64,000 nt of DNA from Bauldia sp. (GCA_026126025.1 JAHCJZ010000009.1:62001-126000), one strand, 5' to 3'; shown: positions 15,991 to 25,647, counted from the first letter of the stretch. Numbers and translations are program-made. Notes: generated by a model from the sequence alone, not told the origin.

Positions 15991-16986
15991 ATGTCTTCGC
16001 AATCGCCGCTTCGCGGGAAGCGCGTTCTCGTCACCGGCGCTGCCGGCTTCATCGGCAGCCATCTCGTCGAGGCGCTTGTGGAGAGCGGCGCGAGCGTCAC
16101 CGCGCTCATCCGCTACAACTCGACCGGCTCGCGCGGCTGGCTCGGCGGTTCGCCGGTGGAGCGCGAGGTCGCGTTCGTCCAGGGCGACATCGGCGACTTC
16201 CACTGCGTGCGCGCCGCGATGAAGGGGCAGGAGATCGTCTTCCACCTCGCCGCGCTGATCGGCATCCCCTATTCCTATGTCGCGCCGCATCAATATGTGC
16301 GGGTCAATGTCGAGGGCACGGTCAACGTGGTGCAGGCGGCGCGCGAGGAAAGCGTCGCCCGCGTCGTCCAGACCTCGACCTCCGAGGTCTATGGCACGGC
16401 GCTGCGCACGCCGATCGACGAGGATCATCCCAAGCAGCCGCAGTCGCCCTATTCGGCCTCCAAGATCGCGTCCGACAACCTTGCCGAATCCTATTTCCGC
16501 TCCTTCGGCACGCCGGTCGTCATCGTCCGGCCGTTCAACACTTTCGGCCCGCGTCAGTCGACCCGGGCGGTGATCCCGACGATCATCACCCAATGCCTTG
16601 CCGGCGGCCCGATCCGTCTCGGCAGCGTCACCCCGACCCGCGACATGAACTATGTCGGCGACACCGTCGACGGCTTCCTGCGCGCCGCCGCCGCCGACGG
16701 CGTGGTCGGCGAGGAGATCAATCTTGGCTCGGGCGAGGAACGCTCCATCGGCGAGATCGCCGAGATGATCGCCGGGATCATCGGCGTACCGGCCCGGATC
16801 GAGGCCGAGGACACGCGGATGCGGCCGGCGCAGTCGGAGGTCTTCCGGCTCATTGCCGACGCGAGCAAGGCGCAGCGGCTGCTCGGATGGCGGCCGGCGC
16901 TGGGGTTCGAGGAGGGGCTGCGCCGCACCGTCGACTGGTTCCGCGACAATGCCCGGCTCTACCGCGTGGGCGAGTATGCCGTCTGA
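15991..16986 (+). CDS. legB: NAD-dependent nucleotide-sugar 4,6-dehydratase, LegB-like
   Basis: A 331-residue extended SDR. Rossmann motif VLVTGAAGFIGSHLVEAL (residues 11-29), RYNSTGSRGWLGG typical of LegB enzymes, catalytic TSTSEVYG and the YSASK pair (Y-x3-K), and the RPFNTFGPRQ substrate loop. It would make the 4-keto-6-deoxy sugar from UDP- or GDP-GlcNAc, the first committed step of legionaminic acid synthesis. The stop overlaps the next gene by 11 bases, the usual legB-legC coupling. Symbol given because motif set and neighbours agree; the nucleotide carried is not visible. Confidence 0.85.
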   Translation: MSSQSPLRGKRVLVTGAAGFIGSHLVEALVESGASVTALIRYNSTGSRGWLGGSPVEREVAFVQGDIGDFHCVRAAMKGQEIVFHLAALIGIPYSYVAPHQYVRVNVEGTVNVVQAAREESVARVVQTSTSEVYGTALRTPIDEDHPKQPQSPYSASKIASDNLAESYFRSFGTPVVIVRPFNTFGPRQSTRAVIPTIITQCLAGGPIRLGSVTPTRDMNYVGDTVDGFLRAAAADGVVGEEINLGSGEERSIGEIAEMIAGIIGVPARIEAEDTRMRPAQSEVFRLIADASKAQRLLGWRPALGFEEGLRRTVDWFRDNARLYRVGEYAV

Positions 16987-18133
16987 ACGCATCCCCCTCG
17001 CGGTCCCGGATTTGTCGGGCAACGAGGCGCGCTACCTCCAGGAATGCATCGCAACCGGCATGGTCTCGAGCGTCGGTCCGTTCGTGACCCGTTTCGAGGA
17101 AGGTGTCGCGGCCGCCGTCGGCGCGGCGCGGGCGGTCGCGACCTCCTCGGGGACAACCGCGCTCCATCTTGGTCTCGTCGCGCTCGGCGTCAGGCGTGGC
17201 GACCTCGTCCTGTCGCCGAGCTTCACCTTCATCGCCACCGCCAATGCGATCGCGCATGCCGGGGCCATGCCCTGGCTGATCGACATCGACCCGGCGAGCT
17301 GGACCGTCGATCCGGCCGCGCTTGCCGCCGCGCTCGATCGCGACGCGGTTCCGGGACCGGACGGGCCGGTGCACCGGCCGAGCGGCCGGCGGATCGGCGC
17401 CGTGCTGCCGGTGCACACGCTCGGCGCCACCGCCGACATCGACGCGATCGTTGCGATCGCGGATCGCCACGGACTGCCGGTGCTGGCCGACGCCGCCTGC
17501 GCGATCGGCGTCTTCTATCGCGGGCGTCCGATCAGCGCCGGCGTCGGCCTCTCGGCGCTCTCGTTCAACGGCAACAAGACCATCACCAGCGGCGGCGGCG
17601 GCATGCTCGTCGGCGACGACCTGGTGCTGGTCGAGCGGGCGCGGCACCTGTCGACCACGGCGCGGGTCGGCCGCGACTATGACCATGACGCCGTCGGCTA
17701 CAACTACCGCATGACCAACATCGAGGCGGCGGTCGGCCTGGCGCAGATCGAACGGCTGGACGAGCTGGTGGCCCGCAAGCGCGTCATCCGCGCCCGCTAC
17801 GACGCGGCCTTCGCCGCCGTCGACTGGCTGACGCCGTTCCCCCAGCCGCAATGGTCGGAATCGACCTGCTGGCTCTCGGGCGTGGTCGTCGCCCCGTCCG
17901 CGCCCGTCGCCGCGGCCGAAATTATCGACCGGCTGCAGAAGGACAATATCGACGCCAGGCCCTTCTGGAAGCCGGTACACCTTCAGCGGCCCTATGCCGC
18001 CGCACCGTGCGAGCCGCTGCCGGTTACCGACGATCTCTGGAACCGCATCGTCACGCTGCCCTCCTCGGCAGCGCTGGCGGCGACCGACCAGGACCGGGTA
18101 ATCAGGCTTGTCCTGGCGGCGGCGGGTCGCTAG
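16976..18133 (+). CDS. legC: PLP-dependent 4-keto-sugar aminotransferase, LegC-like
   Basis: A 385-residue DegT/DnrJ/EryC1-family enzyme that would aminate C4 of the LegB product using glutamate. Landmarks: GMVSSVGPFVTRFEE, SSGTTALHLGLVAL, SPSFTFIATANAI, DAACAIG (cofactor-binding Asp), Lys201 in SFNGNKTITSGGGG and GYNYRMTNIEAAVGLAQ. The ATG at 16976 lies inside the end of legB. The length and the SFNGNK motif fit the LegC branch better than PseC-type, though this is by eye. Confidence 0.85.
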   Translation: MPSERIPLAVPDLSGNEARYLQECIATGMVSSVGPFVTRFEEGVAAAVGAARAVATSSGTTALHLGLVALGVRRGDLVLSPSFTFIATANAIAHAGAMPWLIDIDPASWTVDPAALAAALDRDAVPGPDGPVHRPSGRRIGAVLPVHTLGATADIDAIVAIADRHGLPVLADAACAIGVFYRGRPISAGVGLSALSFNGNKTITSGGGGMLVGDDLVLVERARHLSTTARVGRDYDHDAVGYNYRMTNIEAAVGLAQIERLDELVARKRVIRARYDAAFAAVDWLTPFPQPQWSESTCWLSGVVVAPSAPVAAAEIIDRLQKDNIDARPFWKPVHLQRPYAAAPCEPLPVTDDLWNRIVTLPSSAALAATDQDRVIRLVLAAAGR

Positions 18134-18184
18134 TTTTCGCGGGACCTTGGTATGTGCCGACATCAATTCGCAGAGCGGGATACG

Positions 18185-18259
18185 ATGCTGAAGGTCGGCG
18201 GTCTGTATCCAGGCAACGTCATTGTCGATGGCGGCCCGCTGGGACGACTCGGCCGATGA
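18185..18259 (+). CDS. Possible 24-codon upstream frame coupled to the nucleotidyltransferase
   Basis: ATG at 18185 opens a 24-residue frame (MLKVGGLYPGNVIVDGGPLG...) whose TGA overlaps the start of the next gene (ATGA at 18256-18259). It could be a translational-coupling leader, or a vestige of sequence between operon genes. No attenuator hairpin was recognised. Confidence 0.2.
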   Translation: MLKVGGLYPGNVIVDGGPLGRLGR

Positions 18260-19311
18260 CGGCGATGCCCAAGGAAAAGCCGGCCGCGCTGTTCACCGGG
18301 CAGACGATCCGCGACGCCCTGGTGCTGCTCGACACGTGGCGCACCGGTGCGGTCGTCTTCCTCGGCGCGAACGGGCGCGTCGCTGGGCTCGTGACCGACG
18401 GCGATCTCCGTCGTGCGCTGATCCAGGGCCGGGAACTCACCGACGCCGTGTCGGAGATCTGGACCGCCGAGCCGCAATGCGTGATGGCGCAAGCCACCAT
18501 CGTCGAGCGGCACGAGCTCCTGCTGCGCCGCCGCCTGAAGCACCTCATCGTCCTCGACGACGACGGTCGGTTCCTCGAGCTGCAGACCGCCGCCGAAGTC
18601 GAGCAGCTCTATGCCATCAATCCCCGCCGCTGCCCGGTGGTGGTGATGGCCGGCGGGCTCGGCACGCGGCTGCTGCCGCTGACCGAGGCGACGCCGAAGC
18701 CGATGCTCATGCTCGGCCGCGAGCCGCTGCTGGAGCGCATCCTCAAGCAGCTGATCGCGCAGGGCTTCCAGGAGTTCTTCTTCTCGGTCCGCTACCTCAA
18801 GGAGCAGATCATCGATTATTTCGGCGATGGCGATCCATGGGGCGTGTCGATCCGCTACCTCGTCGAGGAAGACCAGGCCGGCGGCACCGGCGGGGCTCTC
18901 GCCCTTCTCCCCGAGCTTCGCAGCCGCCATCTGCTGGTGCTCAATGGCGATCTTCTGACCGACATCGATTTCCGGACGCTGATCGCGTTCCACGACACGC
19001 AGAAATATGCGGCCACCATGGTGGTGCGCGAGGTCGAGTCGCAGATCCCGTATGGCGTCGTGCGGGTCGACGGGTCGCGTTTCCTCCGGCTCGAGGAAAA
19101 GCCGAAGCAGGACTATTTCATCAATGCGGGCATCTATGCGCTCGACAGCACCTGTCTCACCCGCCTTCCCGGCCGCGCCTTCGACATGCCCAACCTCTTC
19201 GCCCGCCTTTCTGCCGACGGGTCGGTATGCGGCGTCTACGAGCACCGCGGCGACTGGATCGATATCGGCACGCGGGAACAGCTTGAGCGTGCGCGGGCGC
19301 GACTGGCATAG
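18256..19311 (+). CDS. ptmE: CBS-domain sugar-1-phosphate nucleotidyltransferase, PtmE-like
   Basis: A 351-residue fusion. Residues about 8-118 form a CBS pair (LVTDGDLRRALIQGREL is the CBS signature). From about 120 comes a nucleotidyltransferase: PVVVMAGGLGTRLLPLTEATPKPML, LNGDLLTDIDF with metal-binding Asp, LEEKPKQDYFINAGIYALD and HRGDWIDIGT. In Campylobacter, PtmE makes GDP-GlcN for the GDP-linked legionaminic acid route, so its presence next to legB-legC suggests GDP rather than UDP intermediates. The start overlaps a small frame upstream. The specificity for GTP is inferred from architecture and neighbours. Confidence 0.8.
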   Translation: MTAMPKEKPAALFTGQTIRDALVLLDTWRTGAVVFLGANGRVAGLVTDGDLRRALIQGRELTDAVSEIWTAEPQCVMAQATIVERHELLLRRRLKHLIVLDDDGRFLELQTAAEVEQLYAINPRRCPVVVMAGGLGTRLLPLTEATPKPMLMLGREPLLERILKQLIAQGFQEFFFSVRYLKEQIIDYFGDGDPWGVSIRYLVEEDQAGGTGGALALLPELRSRHLLVLNGDLLTDIDFRTLIAFHDTQKYAATMVVREVESQIPYGVVRVDGSRFLRLEEKPKQDYFINAGIYALDSTCLTRLPGRAFDMPNLFARLSADGSVCGVYEHRGDWIDIGTREQLERARARLA

Positions 19312-19341
19312 CGCAAGCCGCCCGCCGCCATCGGCAGGGCG

Positions 19342-22300
19342 ATGAACGCCTTCCTGCGCCGACCGCTCCGGCGGCGGGCGCGCCGCGTTGCGGTCAGCGT
19401 CTCCATCGGCATCCTGCGCGCGATCACAATCGTCCCGCTCGGTCGGCCGCTGGTGCGCAAAGTCGTGAGCGTTTCGCCGCTTTCGCCCGAGCAGCAGGCG
19501 CTGATGATCAAATGGACCGGCGCGCGGCGCCCGCCGAAGCGGCGGCGGCGCGTGCCCGTGCCAAGACCGCCCGGACGCCCGCCGAAGCGGGCAAAGCGCG
19601 CACCGCGGCCGCTGCCCGGGCGCGCGCCGGCGCGCCTTGCCCGGCGCTTCACGCTGAACATGCGCGCGGCGCAGCAGCACATGCGAGAATCGGCGGTGCG
19701 TGCGGGCTTCGGCTCGCTCCGCTGGCTGCTCGACAGCGGCCTTCCCGGCACCACCGGGTTCACCCGCTGGACGATCGAGCGGCTCCCGATCAGCGACAGC
19801 CGGCGCGATGCGCTGATCGTCACCCTCATAGGCCGCGCCGCGGTTCCGGAGCCGGCGGACTCCCATCTCGCCAATCTCGCCGTCCTGCGCCGGCGCTTCA
19901 CCGATCGCTGGTATCGCGAGCACAACGCCAACGACCTGCCCGCGTCCGCCGCCAGCGGCACGATCCACGTCTTCCTGGAACAGGGCGCCGGCTTCCCGCG
20001 GACGCTGCTGGCGCCGACCTTCGCCGCGACGCGCTTCCGTGTCTACGCCTTCGAAGACCGGCAGGCCGGCCTTGACCGACTCGGTATCGGCGATCGCGCA
20101 ACGGCCCTGTCGATCAACGACAGGCTCCCGGAAAACTCCGCCGAAACCGAGCATCTGCACCGCACCGCGCGGACGATCGCGCAGGGCGCGGTGGCTGCCG
20201 TGGCGGCCCGAATCGGCGAGCCGGCGCTTCCCGTCGGCCGGCTCGACGTGCTGGCGCAAGGCCTGGAGGACGACCTCGTCCAGGGGCTGACCCTTCTCGA
20301 ATGCGTGCGCTACACCCTGCGGGACATTCCGCGCGGTGAGCCGGTGATCCTGATGGCCGGCGGCCGCATCCTGCCGTCCGGCCTGCCGCTGCTCCTCGGC
20401 GCCGGCGACGATCGCATCTGGCTCGGCTTCGGCCGCAGGGGGCGCACCCGGGCGCGATATTTCTGGAAGACCGTCACGGACGGCTTCCACGCCGCGCGTC
20501 CGGCGACGATCGCCACCGAGGCCGACATGGAGGAATCGGTCTTCGCGCCGTTTCGCAGCCGGCTCGACCGGGCAGCGGCGATGGGCTGCCAGCAGGCGTT
20601 GCGCATCGCCGGCATGCTTGGCGGCCGGCCCGGCATGCTGACGATCCACGCGCCAGTCGCGCCCGCTTATGTCGAAACGGTCGCGGCGCTCGCAGGCGGC
20701 ATCCGCCGCGATGCGGTGAGCGTGCTTCTGTCTTGCACATCGGCCGTCGAGCCCAGAACCGCGCCGACGCTCGGCGCCGGCGTCGCCCGGGCTGACATCC
20801 AGCTCGACCTCGCGCCGCTGATGGCGGTGCAGGCGCGCGCGCTCGCGCCGGCCGGGCGCGCCGCGCTCAGCGGCCTGCTGCGCACCGCCCTTGCCGATTC
20901 CACGACCTATGCCGGCGTCGATCTCGCCGATTTCCTCATACCGCAGGCGGTCGATTACCTGGACGGCCGCCTTGCGCTCACGCTGGCGACCTACACGCTC
21001 GGCCATGAGATCACGGCCACCGCCGATCTCGTCGGTGCGATCGCGACCCCCGGCCGCGCGCCGCTGGTCCGCGCCGCCGCCGCCGGTTTCGTCGATGCGC
21101 AGTCCGGCGTGCCGCTGGTGGACGTGCAGGCGCTCAACGTGCTGCGCGACCCTAAATATCTTCCGCCGGTCGCGGACCTTGCGGCGGTGATCGATACCGC
21201 CTCGGCGCGGATCTACGAGGAGCTGGGCTTTCCCGCCGACCGCATCCGCGTCACCGGCACGCCGCGCAACGACGCCCTGCGCGACCGCATCCGCGCCGTC
21301 GATCGGGCAGCAGCGGCGACGGCCCTCGGCCTCGACCCCGCTTGCCGCGACCGCATCCTCCTGGCGAGCCAGCCGCAGCCGATGGAGCAGATGATCGCCA
21401 TCGCCCGCCCGCTGCAGGAATTTCTGCGCGCATGGCCGAACGCGGAGCTGATCGTGAAGCTCCACCCACGCGAAGGTGAGGGGAGGGCCGAGGCCTACCG
21501 CGCCGTGTTCGCCGAACCCGAAATAGCCCGCCGTGTTGCAATCGTGGCGACGGCGACGCCGGCCGAGGTCATCGCCGCGAGCGACGTCGTGGTGACGATT
21601 TACAGCAACATGGCCCGCGAGGCGGCCATGGCCGGACGGGACGTCGTGGCCGCCCTGTTCACCGGCTCGGAGCCGCCGCTTCGGCTCGATCTCGAAGGGC
21701 TGGCGGCGGGCGCGCACAGCGTGGCCGAATTCACCCGCCTCCTGGCCGAAGCCCTGAGAGCACGGGATGCCACCGGCGGCGACGCTGTGAGCAGCCGCTA
21801 TTTCCGCCAGAACCCGCATCTGCTGGCCGGCGATGCCGTCGCCGCGATCAACGCGCTTTTCCCGGCCAGCATGCGTGACCCGCGCTCGATGCCCGAGGAG
21901 ACGATCGCCGCAACGGCCGATGCCGAGAGCCTCAATGTCGTGGTCGAAGACGGCATCGAGCTAGCCGAGCTGCCGGCGGTTGTTCCGGCGGGCGTTCCGA
22001 CCAGGGTGTTCATCAACCGGCGCGGCATCCCTCCGCCTCAGCTGCCCGCGGGAACGGTGCTGGAGACCGGCAGCTACAATCGCGAAACGCGCGCCACCGT
22101 GGAACGCGCCATCAAGGCGGGCAATCGGCTGGCCGAGATCTGCGTCGCCGAGATCCTCGCGGCCTTCGCGAATACGGCCGCAGGCGACCGGCTGGCGGCA
22201 CTGCGTCTTCCCCTGTGGATCAGACTGCGCCCTGCGCTTATCGCCGCCGAGCGCAGGGCCGCCAATCTTGCCGAGGCGCTGGTCCGCCCCGCGGACGGGC

Positions 22301-23841
22301 TGATCGCCATTGGCCGGACGGAGGGCTTCCTCGCGGACTGGTCCGCCGCAGCCGGGGACCGGCCGATGGCTCTCATCCAGCTCGACGACGACCTCAGCTA
22401 CGAGACCATCGCCCGGCCGGCTCCGGGGCCAAGCACTGTCGGTGGGCTGGCGGCATTTCAGGCCGCGTTTGGCGACGCCCTCGGCAGCCCGGTGCCGACC
22501 GAAGCATTGTCGCCGATGCGCAAGGTCGGCAGCGCGCTGTCAGACATCGATCTCTGGCTCGACAAGCTTGGCCGCACCACCTTCGATCTGCCGGACGGCC
22601 CGCTGGTGCTTTTCACCACCAGCTGGTCGCTGAAGACAGCGCCCGCGACGATGCAACCCATCCTCGACCGGCTCCGACGGGATGTCGGCATCCTCGGTTT
22701 CAGCCTCGACAATGGCAGCCAGCCGAACCTTGCCGCAGCGGTCGGCGCCGGCCGTCATCGCGACGCCATCGGCCCGGTGGACCTTGTCGACCGCCTGCCC
22801 CTCTATCCCGGACGCGTCGCCAGGCACATCGCCGCCATACTTTCCGAGCGAATCGAGACATCCCCGCTTCTCGCCGACGCTCCCCCACACAGCCGCGCCG
22901 CGGTTTCCCAGGCCATGGCCCTGTTCGGCCAGAACGGCCTTTGGGCGGTGCTCGGCTGGGACGCGCTGTGCGCCAGGGCGTTCGCGGGGCGGCGCGCCGC
23001 CTCCGTGGCCTGCCCGGGGCGGCAGTGGCATACCGAAATCGCCCATGCCCGCGCCGCGGAGGCCGGCGCGCTGTCGATGACGGTGCAGAACGCCTACATG
23101 ACCGGCGGCTACCTCTATACCCGCCCGACCGGGAGCATCGTCACCGCGATCGACGCCTGGTCGCGCGATGTCTTCGTCGAGGCGTTCGGCGTGCCGCGCG
23201 ACAGCATCCTGATATCGTCGACGCCGCGTTTCGACTATCTCGCCGGCCTTCGCGCCGGCGGGCGCGACGAAGCCTGCGCCGCGCTGGGCATCGATCCGAC
23301 GCGGCCGGTGGTGCTGTTCGCCGCGCAGGAGGGCTCGTATTCCGACGCGCAGGCTATCACCGCGGCGCTGGCCGAGCTGGACATGGCGGCCGGCGAAATC
23401 ACGGTCCTGGTCAAGCTCCATCCCAGTTCGCTGCCCGAGCTCGGGACCGAGCTCGCGGCGATCGCCGCGGCGGCCGGCGGCCCGCACCGTTTCCTCATCG
23501 TGCAGACGGTGCCGATCGAGACCGCGCTCGCGGCGGCGGATGTGGTGATCACCGTCTATTCCAATGTCGGCATCGAGGCCGCCATCGTCGGCAAGCCGCT
23601 GATCGTGGCTAAATTCTCCGACGAGGATCTGCCCCTTCCGCTCGACCGGTTCGGCATCGGCTTCGTCGCGGCGGACGGCGCCGCGCTCCGCGACGGCGTG
23701 GTCCGCTTCCTCACCGACGACGTCTTCCGTGCCCGCTATCAGGCTGGCCAGAAGGCCTTCCTCGCTGCCAATCCGGTGATGGAGGAGGGCGGATCGGCCG
23801 ATCTCCTCGCCGCCCGGATCATGGCGGCGCTGGAGCACTAA
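19342..23841 (+). CDS. Giant two-unit GT-B-like surface-polysaccharide transferase
   Basis: A 1499-residue protein, about three times the usual length of its relatives. The N-terminus (1-110) is very basic and Pro/Arg-rich. Two similar transferase-like units follow. Unit 1 has DRIRVTGTPRNDALR, VKLHP at 705-709 and DVVVTIYSNMAREAAMAG near 754. Unit 2 has DSILISSTPRFDYL, VKLHP at 1357-1361 and DVVITVYSNVGIEAAIVGKP near 1406. The VKLHP and YSN elements recall CDP-glycerol glycerophosphotransferase, polysialyltransferase and capsule-modification GT-B proteins. No signal peptide. It would probably polymerise or transfer a CMP-activated sugar at the inner membrane. Its stop overlaps the convergent cytidylyltransferase by 4 bases. 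Confidence 0.7.
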   Translation: MNAFLRRPLRRRARRVAVSVSIGILRAITIVPLGRPLVRKVVSVSPLSPEQQALMIKWTGARRPPKRRRRVPVPRPPGRPPKRAKRAPRPLPGRAPARLARRFTLNMRAAQQHMRESAVRAGFGSLRWLLDSGLPGTTGFTRWTIERLPISDSRRDALIVTLIGRAAVPEPADSHLANLAVLRRRFTDRWYREHNANDLPASAASGTIHVFLEQGAGFPRTLLAPTFAATRFRVYAFEDRQAGLDRLGIGDRATALSINDRLPENSAETEHLHRTARTIAQGAVAAVAARIGEPALPVGRLDVLAQGLEDDLVQGLTLLECVRYTLRDIPRGEPVILMAGGRILPSGLPLLLGAGDDRIWLGFGRRGRTRARYFWKTVTDGFHAARPATIATEADMEESVFAPFRSRLDRAAAMGCQQALRIAGMLGGRPGMLTIHAPVAPAYVETVAALAGGIRRDAVSVLLSCTSAVEPRTAPTLGAGVARADIQLDLAPLMAVQARALAPAGRAALSGLLRTALADSTTYAGVDLADFLIPQAVDYLDGRLALTLATYTLGHEITATADLVGAIATPGRAPLVRAAAAGFVDAQSGVPLVDVQALNVLRDPKYLPPVADLAAVIDTASARIYEELGFPADRIRVTGTPRNDALRDRIRAVDRAAAATALGLDPACRDRILLASQPQPMEQMIAIARPLQEFLRAWPNAELIVKLHPREGEGRAEAYRAVFAEPEIARRVAIVATATPAEVIAASDVVVTIYSNMAREAAMAGRDVVAALFTGSEPPLRLDLEGLAAGAHSVAEFTRLLAEALRARDATGGDAVSSRYFRQNPHLLAGDAVAAINALFPASMRDPRSMPEETIAATADAESLNVVVEDGIELAELPAVVPAGVPTRVFINRRGIPPPQLPAGTVLETGSYNRETRATVERAIKAGNRLAEICVAEILAAFANTAAGDRLAALRLPLWIRLRPALIAAERRAANLAEALVRPADGLIAIGRTEGFLADWSAAAGDRPMALIQLDDDLSYETIARPAPGPSTVGGLAAFQAAFGDALGSPVPTEALSPMRKVGSALSDIDLWLDKLGRTTFDLPDGPLVLFTTSWSLKTAPATMQPILDRLRRDVGILGFSLDNGSQPNLAAAVGAGRHRDAIGPVDLVDRLPLYPGRVARHIAAILSERIETSPLLADAPPHSRAAVSQAMALFGQNGLWAVLGWDALCARAFAGRRAASVACPGRQWHTEIAHARAAEAGALSMTVQNAYMTGGYLYTRPTGSIVTAIDAWSRDVFVEAFGVPRDSILISSTPRFDYLAGLRAGGRDEACAALGIDPTRPVVLFAAQEGSYSDAQAITAALAELDMAAGEITVLVKLHPSSLPELGTELAAIAAAAGGPHRFLIVQTVPIETALAAADVVITVYSNVGIEAAIVGKPLIVAKFSDEDLPLPLDRFGIGFVAADGAALRDGVVRFLTDDVFRARYQAGQKAFLAANPVMEEGGSADLLAARIMAALEH

Positions 23842-24539
23842 GAGGGCGCGCCGCGCTGCGCCATCAGGAAGCGCACGATGGCAAAATCGAGCTCCGAATC
23901 GACATCGATCGACCGCTCCTCGGGCATCTCATAGAGCCGGGTATCGGGATAGAAGACCGCGGGCGCCGCGAGGAAGCGCGCAACGTTCCAGACATAGATC
24001 GAGGCGTTCATGTCGAACGCGCGCGGGGCGTCCTGGCGGCGCACGATCCCCGCGCCCGGCTTGGAGAGGCCGACGGTGCCGTCCGGTCGTTCCTCGACGA
24101 GGTTGAAATAGGGCGAGCGCCGCGCCGGGGCGCCCGTGACGACGCTGGTGCAGCCGGTCCGCTCCAACAGGGCCACCGCGCCGACGATGTCGGCTGCGAT
24201 CCGGAGCGGCGCGGTCGCGTCGAGATCGACCAGTACCTCCGGCGTCAGACCGGTCTCCGCCATCGCGCCCTCCAGCGCATGGCGGATGGCGGCGAGCTTG
24301 GGTGCGTCGTCCGTCGCGAGCGCCGCCGGCCGGCGGATGAGCATGTCGGCCCCGGCGTCGCGCGCCGCCGCCAGGATCGCGTCGGAATCGCTGTCGACCG
24401 CGACGGCGGCGAACAGCCCGGTCTCCTTCGCCTGCGCGATCGACCATGCAATCATCGGCCGTCCGGCAAGGTCGGCGACGTTCTTGCCGCGGACGCCCTT
24501 CGAGCCGCCGCGCGCGCAGATGGTGCAGATGCGCGTCAC
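23838..24539 (-). CDS. CMP-nonulosonic acid cytidylyltransferase, NeuA/LegF-like
   Basis: A 233-residue enzyme that would activate the NeuB product with CTP. It has the family signature ICTICARGGSKGVRGKNV, AVDSDSDAIL, DLDATAPLR and the late SIDVDSELDFAIVRFL with catalytic Asp. I start it at GTG 24539, which overlaps the upstream stop (GTGA); the ATG at 24623 lies inside that gene. Of the three cytidylyltransferases here it looks closest to CMP-legionaminate synthetases and lies nearest the neuB-legBC block, so it is the best LegF candidate. That assignment is contextual. Confidence 0.82.
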   Translation of the reverse strand: MTRICTICARGGSKGVRGKNVADLAGRPMIAWSIAQAKETGLFAAVAVDSDSDAILAAARDAGADMLIRRPAALATDDAPKLAAIRHALEGAMAETGLTPEVLVDLDATAPLRIAADIVGAVALLERTGCTSVVTGAPARRSPYFNLVEERPDGTVGLSKPGAGIVRRQDAPRAFDMNASIYVWNVARFLAAPAVFYPDTRLYEMPEERSIDVDSELDFAIVRFLMAQRGAPS

Positions 24540-25450
24540 GGCGCGATCCACGCCCTTTGCTCGCTCGCCCGCTCCGCCGCTTCGATCACGTCGAGGACGG
24601 CAAGGCCTTCGGCGAAGGTGCACAGCGTGCCGGCCCCTTCCAGCACCGCCCGATGCATCGCCACATAGGTGGCGTTGCGATCGGTCGGCACATTGCCGAG
24701 CGCCTGCTCCGTTCCGTCGACCCAGAGCCGGGCGTTGAGAAGATCGCCGACGATCGTATGACGGCCGGTGATGACGACGAGATCGCGGCTGGCGGGCTGG
24801 CGATGATAGTCAAGGGTGAGCTGGACCACCGGACAGCGCTCCACGGTCATCAGGATGGCCGCCACATCGTCGGTCTCCATCGCCAGGGTCCGGCTGGCGA
24901 GGACCTGGGCGGTGAGCTGGCGGCATGGCCCGAACAGCCACAGCAGGTAGTCGATCTCATGGCTGAGATCGCGCAACACCCCGCCGCCATCGGCCCGGCG
25001 GGCCGAGTAGCTCTCGCTGACAGCCCGTCCCGGCCGCCACTCCGAGAAATACTGGCCGACATCGGCCCGCGCCGCCAGCACCTCCTCGCCGGCCAGTACT
25101 TCGCGCATGGCGGCAAGGACGGGATGAAAACGCATATTGTAGCCGACATAGGCGGCGGCGAAGCCGTGGCCGGGGACAGCGCGGACGCGGTCGAACAGCG
25201 GCTTTTCAACCAGCACGCGGCCGCCATAGCCGCAAGCCGCAAGCTCGGCCACCGCCGCATGATGATTGCCGGTCTCGGTCGCGACGACGACATAGTCCGG
25301 GCTCGTCGACCCAACCGCGGCGGCGATGTCGTCGAACTCCGCCGCCCCGCGCCGGCTCACGGACGCGACGTCGAGGCCGAGCCCGGCGAGGATCTCGCGG
25401 TGGCGCGTGCCGATCGATCCGGTGCCGACGACGAGCGCCCCGGCGGTCAT
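24536..25450 (-). CDS. Gfo/Idh/MocA-family sugar oxidoreductase
   Basis: A 304-residue NAD(P)-dependent dehydrogenase. The nucleotide site is ALVVGTGSIGTRHREIL at the N-terminus, VLVEKPLF is the EKP motif, and the substrate domain carries GGGVLRDLSHEIDYLLWLFG with the conserved Asp/His pair. It is coupled to the LegF-like gene by a GTGA overlap, so the two probably act on the same sugar or its precursor. Dehydrogenases of this family accompany nonulosonic acid clusters in other bacteria; the substrate is not known. About 200 bases upstream are non-coding. Confidence 0.8.
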   Translation of the reverse strand: MTAGALVVGTGSIGTRHREILAGLGLDVASVSRRGAAEFDDIAAAVGSTSPDYVVVATETGNHHAAVAELAACGYGGRVLVEKPLFDRVRAVPGHGFAAAYVGYNMRFHPVLAAMREVLAGEEVLAARADVGQYFSEWRPGRAVSESYSARRADGGGVLRDLSHEIDYLLWLFGPCRQLTAQVLASRTLAMETDDVAAILMTVERCPVVQLTLDYHRQPASRDLVVITGRHTIVGDLLNARLWVDGTEQALGNVPTDRNATYVAMHRAVLEGAGTLCTFAEGLAVLDVIEAAERASEQRAWIAP

Positions 25451-25647
25451 CTCGGCACTATCGGGTCAAAGGGAAGCACTGCTTCGGGCTCGTCTGCACT
25501 GGATCAACCGAGTTCGACGCATTCTCCGGGCCGCCGCGAGCAGCTGCACGAATCCGCCGGGTTCGATCGCCGATCGCTTGTAGCGTTGCGCAAGACGGAG
25601 TGGAACCGCTGCCAGCCCGTCCCCTCCGTCATGGCTAAGCGATACCC

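Noticed and set aside
18163-21819. A 1218-codon minus-strand open frame
   Set aside because: It is the mirror of the nucleotidyltransferase and giant transferase genes. The product is Arg/Ala/Gly-rich with no domain, while the + strand frames carry clear motifs and natural starts.
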